Assembly: GCA_007026445.1 (NCBI GenBank)
Contig: VDMD01000027.1
Coordinates: 186,001 to 250,000, forward strand
Length of the DNA: 64,000 nt
DNA from: Schizophyllum amplum
Taxonomy: Eukaryota > Basidiomycota > Agaricomycetes > Agaricales > Schizophyllaceae
Direction of reading: 5' to 3'
The notes beneath the pieces are model-generated. The model was not told the DNA's origin. It saw nothing but the letters and a program-made list of their open reading frames with translations, and did no database searches. The position numbers and the translations under genes are program-made. Within the stretch, counting starts at the first letter, position 1; the number at the start of each line of letters is the position of its first letter. Shown here piece by piece: positions 58,635-64,000 of this stretch.

Positions 58635-59500
58635 CCAAAATTCCGGTAGGACTTCCCGCGCGGGTTTCGAAGAAACGGCCCCATTTCGCGCCCGAACCGT
58701 CCTCAGAAAATCGCCCCCGCTTGGACCGGCGGATGGGGGTTCTCCAAATGGATTGAGCGATGGTGAAGACGGGGTAGCGCGCCGCGGAAAAGACCCTGGA
58801 CGTTGGGTAAGCGTCGAAACAAAAGCCAGGTCGGAAGACGCACCTGAGCATGCGCATGGCGGCGCTGCCTCCCCATAGTCGTCGAAAACGTTCCCGAGAC
58901 CTCCCGCGCGGATATTTGGAAGTCGACGTCCATTTTGCATGTATTTTGGCCTCGGAATGCACTCGAAAAATGATCCGCTTGGACCGGCAGATGGAGATAT
59001 CGAAGACGCGCGGAGGCGACGGCGGGCGCGTTTCGACGTCCGTGAGCTCCTGAATATCAGGTAAGTCCTGGGTAAGTCTCAGTAAAGATTTCGAAGGCGT
59101 CGAACGCACCTAGACGAGTGCGCGGCGGCGCTACGCGCCGCCCGCCGCGCTCCCAAATCCGTCGTAAAGGTCCTCGAGACTTCCCGCGCGAATATTTTGA
59201 GATTCGAGTTCATTTTGCATGTTTTTCGCCGCCCGGATTGTCGCTGGAATCGCCTCCGCTTGGACCGGCAAATGGGGGTGGGCGGCCGCGAGCGGGAGGT
59301 TGCCATGGGGACAACGCGCGGGGAGGTCCACGACGAGGCCGGGGGCGCTGGAAGTGGAGCGCTACGTCCATGTCAGTGGTAGGTACTACACGCGTGTCGT
59401 CGAGAGCTCACCTGAAGACAGGGCGGCGCGTAGCGCCGCCCGCCGAGCTCCCTCAACCACCGCCCGACTCCATTTTCGTGCACATTTTGAGGGTTGGACG
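58635..59500 (+). repeat. Cluster of four ~190-base hairpin repeats (R1-R4), copy 2
   Basis: Counterparts of the copy 1 cluster, starting near 58635, 58855, 59122 and 59420. The hairpin GGCGGCGC-TAC-GCGCCGCC at about 59125 and the inverted loop form GGCGGCGC-GTA-GCGCCGCC at about 59423 are intact. Confidence 0.75.
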
Positions 59501-59803
59501 TCGTCCGTGCAAGCGCGGGGACGCCGCAGAGAGGGTGGAAGACGTTGACTATGGGGTGCAGAGTTTGAGTGCGAGGAGGAGCGCGCTGAGTTCAAAGTCA
59601 GCAAAGTTTAGAATACAAGGGACGCAGATAGACTCACGTTGGACGCCGCCCGTGGCAGGCGACGAGGATTGCGGCGAGGCGACGGCGGGGGGAATATAGA
59701 GCTGCGGGCAAAACGTCAGAGACCAAGTATATAAGCCGCGCGCTGACGGAATTCGCGGGGTACGGAGCAAAACAACACCAAACTTACCTAGGCGACCGAT
59801 CAT
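59455..59803 (-). CDS. Possible small three-exon gene, copy 2
   Basis: Same ATG (59803), splice sites and reading (MIGRL, LYIPPAVASPQSSSPATGGV) as the copy at 47620-47972. Product unknown and support is weak. Confidence 0.3.
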
Positions 59804-61837
59804 ACGGCATACCCTGAGCGTGTAACCTTGTATGTTGCCGCTTTAGGACCTCGTCCGACGTCTCGTGCGGTGAAACCGACGGACACGCACGCCACATTGT
59901 GCCCTTTCTCAACACCCCAGTCGCGCTCGCAAGGCCGTCGGCGACACCGTGAATTCCCGGTGCGATGAGTACTCAAAACGGTGCCGCCAACGGCACGGCG
60001 GGCGAGGCTGGGATGTCCAGAAGGCGCGCGACGCGGCGCTCGTGTACTCGAACTCGACGAGCCGCGTAGAAATAAAAGTAATATCATCGTCTGGGGAACG
60101 ACGGGGAGAAATTAGCGAGGTCACCGCGAGGGTCGATGGTGGTCAAGAGCAAGCGAAGAAGAACTTGTCCGAAAATCGAAATGAGAAGTCCACGCGAGCT
60201 CGGCATCCGCCGATCTGTGTCTTCCCGCGCCGCCGTCTTCGCTTCCCGCCCATCGCTCTTGTCTCCCGCGACGACGACCGCAAATTCGTATTCACTGTAC
60301 CGTGATACGCCCATCTCAGAAGAACGGAGCCGCTGCCGCCAGCAGATCCGTCGCAATTCCCGAAAGAAGTTTGGGTGGCGCGCACCTGCCGCACCTACTT
60401 TCAGGAAGGCACCCAGCCTTTGTTCGGCACCAACGATGGGTCGAAGACGGTTCAGGTGAACGTTCTACACCATTGGAACGCGACTAGCAAGTACCGATGA
60501 GCGGGATCGACGTCCTTTCTTATCGTTCCGGGAGGTCGAAGAGTTTTGCATGTAGAACTCGATGTCTTCATGACCGTAAGTTGTCACCCCAAGCCAAAAT
60601 ATTCCTGGCTCAAAACTTGTTCGTTTAGTGTTCAGAAACCGACCTCCACTGCTCGATGGGCGATCTTCGCGCCCGAACGCATGCAATAGCGCGAAGAAGG
60701 GTGATTTTGTTATGTGGCGTCGCTTTTGGTGCGCCAATAGCATGCGCGTTCGACCTCGGGCTGGCGATATTGATGTCTCATTCTGGTACACAGGGATACC
60801 CCTCGACGACCCAGGCTTCAAACCGCACCTGCGCGCCTTCCTAGACATGATATACAATACCCTCCCCTCCTCCTCACCTACTTCACCGCGCGCCGAATCT
60901 TCCGGCTGACGGCACCGCATTCACAATTCCATTCTCCGAGGTCCGTCCGACCATCGGTAGGATGACGCGCACGCCGCCAAACACCGCACGCGGTCGCAGT
61001 AACGCCATTCCTCTACGCGGGCATTCCACCCTTCCGCATCTTCCATCGAAATCTGGTGCGTTTCCGCGCTCAACAACCGGGTCCTGGGCGCTGACATATG
61101 CCATCAGTTTGATGGAAACATGATGCGAGACGACGAGGGCGACGCTACGCTCGCCGCCGCTCTGCGCTATTGCTGCTCACTCGCAGGGCGTCGTTTGGGC
61201 CCATTCACCCCGAAAACCCGGCAATACGTGTCGTCTATGAGAAGAAAATATTTTGTGGAAGAAGCGAGGTTGGGGGCGCGGGCGACGAGGCGGTCGACGC
61301 GCGCCAGCGGCGCGCCGCCTTGCGTGAGGTTCAAGGACTTCCAAAAGGGGATCTCACTGATCTCTCTCGAGTTCAACGCCCACCTCGAATTGCCCGGCGC
61401 CTCGTCGAGCTCGCAGCCTGGTAACGCGTTACCCGTCACTCAAGGCACGCTGGGCGACCATTCTGACCTGCTCTGGCGGACGCGGTGGACGACGAAGACG
61501 GCGGGAAGCGACTTGAACGCGCTGTGGCGCGTCCCCCAGAGGCCCAGCAGAACTTCCGCCTTTCCGTCTGCGGCCCCGGGTACGGCCGCCCATGGCCGAG
61601 GCGGTATGTTTCTATTGAACTCTGTTGCGACCGGGCTGACGTGCAGCCCAGGGCAAGGCCGATGCGGCGAGCGCGTTTGCGCGCTCTCCCCGAATCTTCC
61701 GCTTTCGGGGGTCCAAATCTCGGCCTCAGACGCAGTGAGTCATCTCCGCACGCTACTCGGCGCTGATAAGATGCGACGCTGAATAGGTTTCGAAGCCATG
61801 TAACCGGCGCGAGCGGGACCGTAGCCGTCTCGCCTAG
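59804..61837. other. Unresolved region, copy 2
   Basis: Counterpart of 47973-50006. The frame at 61120-61782 (220 codons) differs from copy 1 by eight residues from nine base changes. No gene is assigned. Confidence 0.3.
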
Positions 61838-61844
61838 TATAAAG
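61838..61844 (+). promoter_or_regulatory. TATA box of the unknown gene, copy 2
   Basis: TATAAAG, 64 bases before ATG 61902, identical in spacing to copy 1. Confidence 0.6.
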
Positions 61845-61901
61845 CCCAACGACTTTCGTCAGTTTTCAGCATCTCCCTCATCCTCATTTACTCACTCACT
61901 C

Positions 61902-63613
61902 ATGCCTCGTCCTCCAGTACTTGCCGCGTCTTGCTGTCGTCGCCGACCGCCTACGACGTCCTCACTTTGGTATGTCTCTTTCTTTTTCTCGATTGCTAAT
62001 TGTTTCCCCTTGGGTTCGTAATACTCTAGGACTTGCCTACGCCTTCACCTCAATCACCGCACATCAACTTTGCAAACACCCAGCTATTCTCTCCTGTCAC
62101 TCCCAACACGCAGTTCGTCAACTCTCCAGTAAGTCTTTCATTTCATCTTAGACTATATATGCTAACTTCTTATTCATTAGGGCCACGCACTCATTTTACC
62201 TTAAGACCGCACTAGATTACTGCGCGCGACGTTTATTGGTAAGCTTTCTCATTGACTTTATTCAGTTCAAAATTGACCGCACACAGCTTGTCTCTTACCA
62301 CCACGCCCGCCCGCGCCCACTGCATCGAGCGCTTGCACGCCACGCCACCCGACGTCGTGTGCGACATCCGCCAATGCGTCCCGACTACCGCGTAGGTCGC
62401 GCCGGAGTCGGCGTCGTCGTTTGCGAACGACACGACCCATTCGCCCTCTGTTGTCATGATAACGGTGGGCGGTGCGGGCCGTCTCGGAGGACGTCTTTCG
62501 ACGGGGTCGACGGTACTCTCACGAGCTCTCAACGCGGCGGGGATCGTGTCGACGCTCCACGAGGTGCTGACTCTCAGGTACGTCCCGGAGGCGAGCAACG
62601 ATGACGCCTTGATCGCACCCGTCCTTCCACATGCTCATCGTTCTTGCAGCCGTCCGCCGTTGTCGACGCCGAGTGCCTCAGAAACTGGCGGCCCTCATTA
62701 AGGTGGTAACTCTCGACATCGGCGAGGATGGGATGCGCGTTGAGCGCGAACGCGAGATCATCAAGGTACGTCGGCCTGCTACGATGTGCACGACGTCGGC
62801 CCCTCGTCATGATATACCTACGCTCATCGCTTTTGCAGACGTCCTCACTGCGGTGGGCACTTCCGCCGCGCGTCGCTTACCAGCGTGAGCTCTCGCCGTG
62901 CTTGGAACCGACGAGCGGTCGAGGAGATCTCATAGGAAGGTCCCGCTCGTCGAGGTTGATCGGGACGCGCGCTTTCTCTCGTCTCGACACCTCATATGTC
63001 GTCGAGCTCGCTCATCACCGTGCGTATCCGAGCCGCTGCACGTTTACCGCTGTCTAACACCCTTACAGAGATCGCCACGACACGCGGCCCAGTCCCAAGC
63101 CACCAACAACGAATCTCCCCTCACCTTCGCATCGTCCCCATTCATGGACCTACAACCTCACGGCAGACCCTGCGGCATCTTTTGCTAGTGAGTACATCTG
63201 TTTGTTTCCCCGCGCGTTCAAGGTCTGACGCCGCCGCGACTTTACAGTGTGCCGCGTGCCTTCGCGAGTTCAACATCGAACCACGTGACGTGCATATGCG
63301 CAAGTTCAACTTACGCGTGACGCTCGCATACGTTGTCCTCCGACGAGCTGGCCGTGCGGGACAAATTACGCCGTCAGTATCCCGGTTAGTACTTCTAAAG
63401 CCCGTGCTACACCTCGTGCTCACTATATTGCAAGTCGCCATGTCGCCCCACAAGCGCCCACAAGCTCGGCTGCCTGCGCCGCCGACCTCGCCGCCCGCCG
63501 TCGTCATGGCAACTACCCCAACGGACCCACAGAGGTCCTCCTCGCGCCCCGGTAGCCCCATTTACCGGTCCAAGCGGAGGCATTTCTGGCGTGAGTCTGA
63601 CCGCCAAAAATGA
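61902..63613 (+). CDS. Unknown multi-exon gene-like region, copy 2
   Basis: Here exon 1 is open: MPRPPVLAASCCRRRPPTTS, then across an intron PTPSPQSPHINFANTQLFSP and TPNTQFVNSP. Next comes ATHSFYLKTALDYCARRLL. Later stretches match copy 1 (RLSTGSTVLSRALNAAGIVS, VVTLDIGEDGMRVEREREII). An intron near 63189-63247 (GTGAGTACAT to CTTTACAG) is intact, whereas copy 1 has a deletion across it. The last exon reads MSPHKRPQARLPAPPTSPPA and ends in repeat R5 at 63611-63613. This copy is closer to the ancestral state. No family is recognised, and the full exon chain could not be joined in one frame. Confidence 0.4.
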
Positions 63614-63745
63614 TGCAAAATGAAGTCAAATCTCAGAATATTCGCGCGGGAATTTTCGGGGACTGCTGCGACTACCTCGAGAGGGGGGAGGTGTGGTCTA
63701 GAGCGCGGCGGGCGGCGCGCAGCGCCGCCGCACACCTCGTTTGTG
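63545..63745 (-). repeat. ~190-base hairpin repeat R5 (reverse orientation), copy 2
   Basis: Same landmarks as at 51665-51865: CCATTTACCGGTCCAAGCGG, GATGCAAAATGAAGTCAAAT, AATATTCGCGCGGGAATTTT, and the hairpin with GCA loop near 63715. Confidence 0.8.
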
Positions 63746-64000
63746 GTGAGTTTTGTTTTGGGTATTATTGATCTTATGTGAATTAATGTTGCTCGTAGAT
63801 TCGGTGATGCGGTTCTCGTCTCTCGGGCTGCATAGACGGGCCGCGGCGTGGATGCGGTACGCGGTCCGGCTCGCACGGGCAGGGCATCAGCAGCGTCGCG
63901 GGGAGGGAGAAGTCTCGCCGCTGTCAGGTGAGTTCTATATCGCACGTATGCCGTCTTGCCCCCGGATCCCTTTTCTTTCGTACTCAGCTGCGTTTGAGTA

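Larger units (their letters stand above)
54389..64000. repeat. Tandem duplication, copy 2 (continues past window end)
   Basis: Same order and direction as copy 1. It starts inside the RBR coding sequence and is still matching copy 1 (52135) at the last base of the window. It has an added 15 bases in the membrane gene, more VNTR units at 57.95-58.2 kb, and an intron near 63.19-63.25 kb that copy 1 has lost. Confidence 0.9.

Overview
The window looks like nuclear DNA of a filamentous basidiomycete, most likely an Agaricomycete and possibly a polypore. This is inferred from gene content and gene style. Genes lie on both strands, are split by many GT-AG introns of about 45-65 bases, and belong to families typical of that class: F-box proteins, CYP63-like P450s, MYND zinc-finger proteins, DUF6533 and other multi-pass membrane proteins, an RBR ubiquitin ligase and a single-chain ATP-citrate lyase. 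There is no bacterial or viral organisation, no rDNA, no CRISPR and no intact transposase.

Left part (1-20.5 kb): an LRR-like protein that runs off the left edge, an F-box protein, a tandem pair of seven-pass membrane proteins, a phased palindromic repeat array at about 7.96-8.01 kb, a secreted SMP-30-like beta-propeller protein, a relic of a CYP63-like P450, ATP-citrate lyase, a MYND protein whose first intron is filled with a minisatellite, F-box-like debris and another multi-pass membrane protein. Middle part (20.6-43 kb): a second MYND protein of the first type, then COP9 signalosome subunit 3 flanked by an inverted pair of a second MYND type, a protein kinase, a secreted calcineurin-like phosphoesterase, a DUF6533 membrane protein, a small one-pass membrane protein, a complete P450 and an RBR E3 ligase with a long disordered tail.

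Right part (42.5-64 kb): a large direct tandem duplication. Sequence from about 42.5 kb onward recurs from about 54.39 kb to the end of the window, offset by about 11.76-11.83 kb. Each unit carries the 5' part of the RBR gene (truncated in copy 2), one multi-pass membrane protein gene, a VNTR block, several copies of an unrecognised repeat of about 190 bases with a GC-rich hairpin, and an unrecognised multi-exon gene-like region with its own TATA box. A pyrimidine-rich, low-complexity stretch (about 52.1-54.4 kb) separates the copies.

Two cautions apply. Many otherwise perfectly conserved genes are interrupted by single-base frame breaks, several in C or G runs, which points to uncorrected assembly indels rather than gene death. 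The tandem duplication could also be a false joining of two haplotypes of a dikaryon. Apart from local paralogue clusters, the genes do not form one pathway. Exon ends given here were read by eye.
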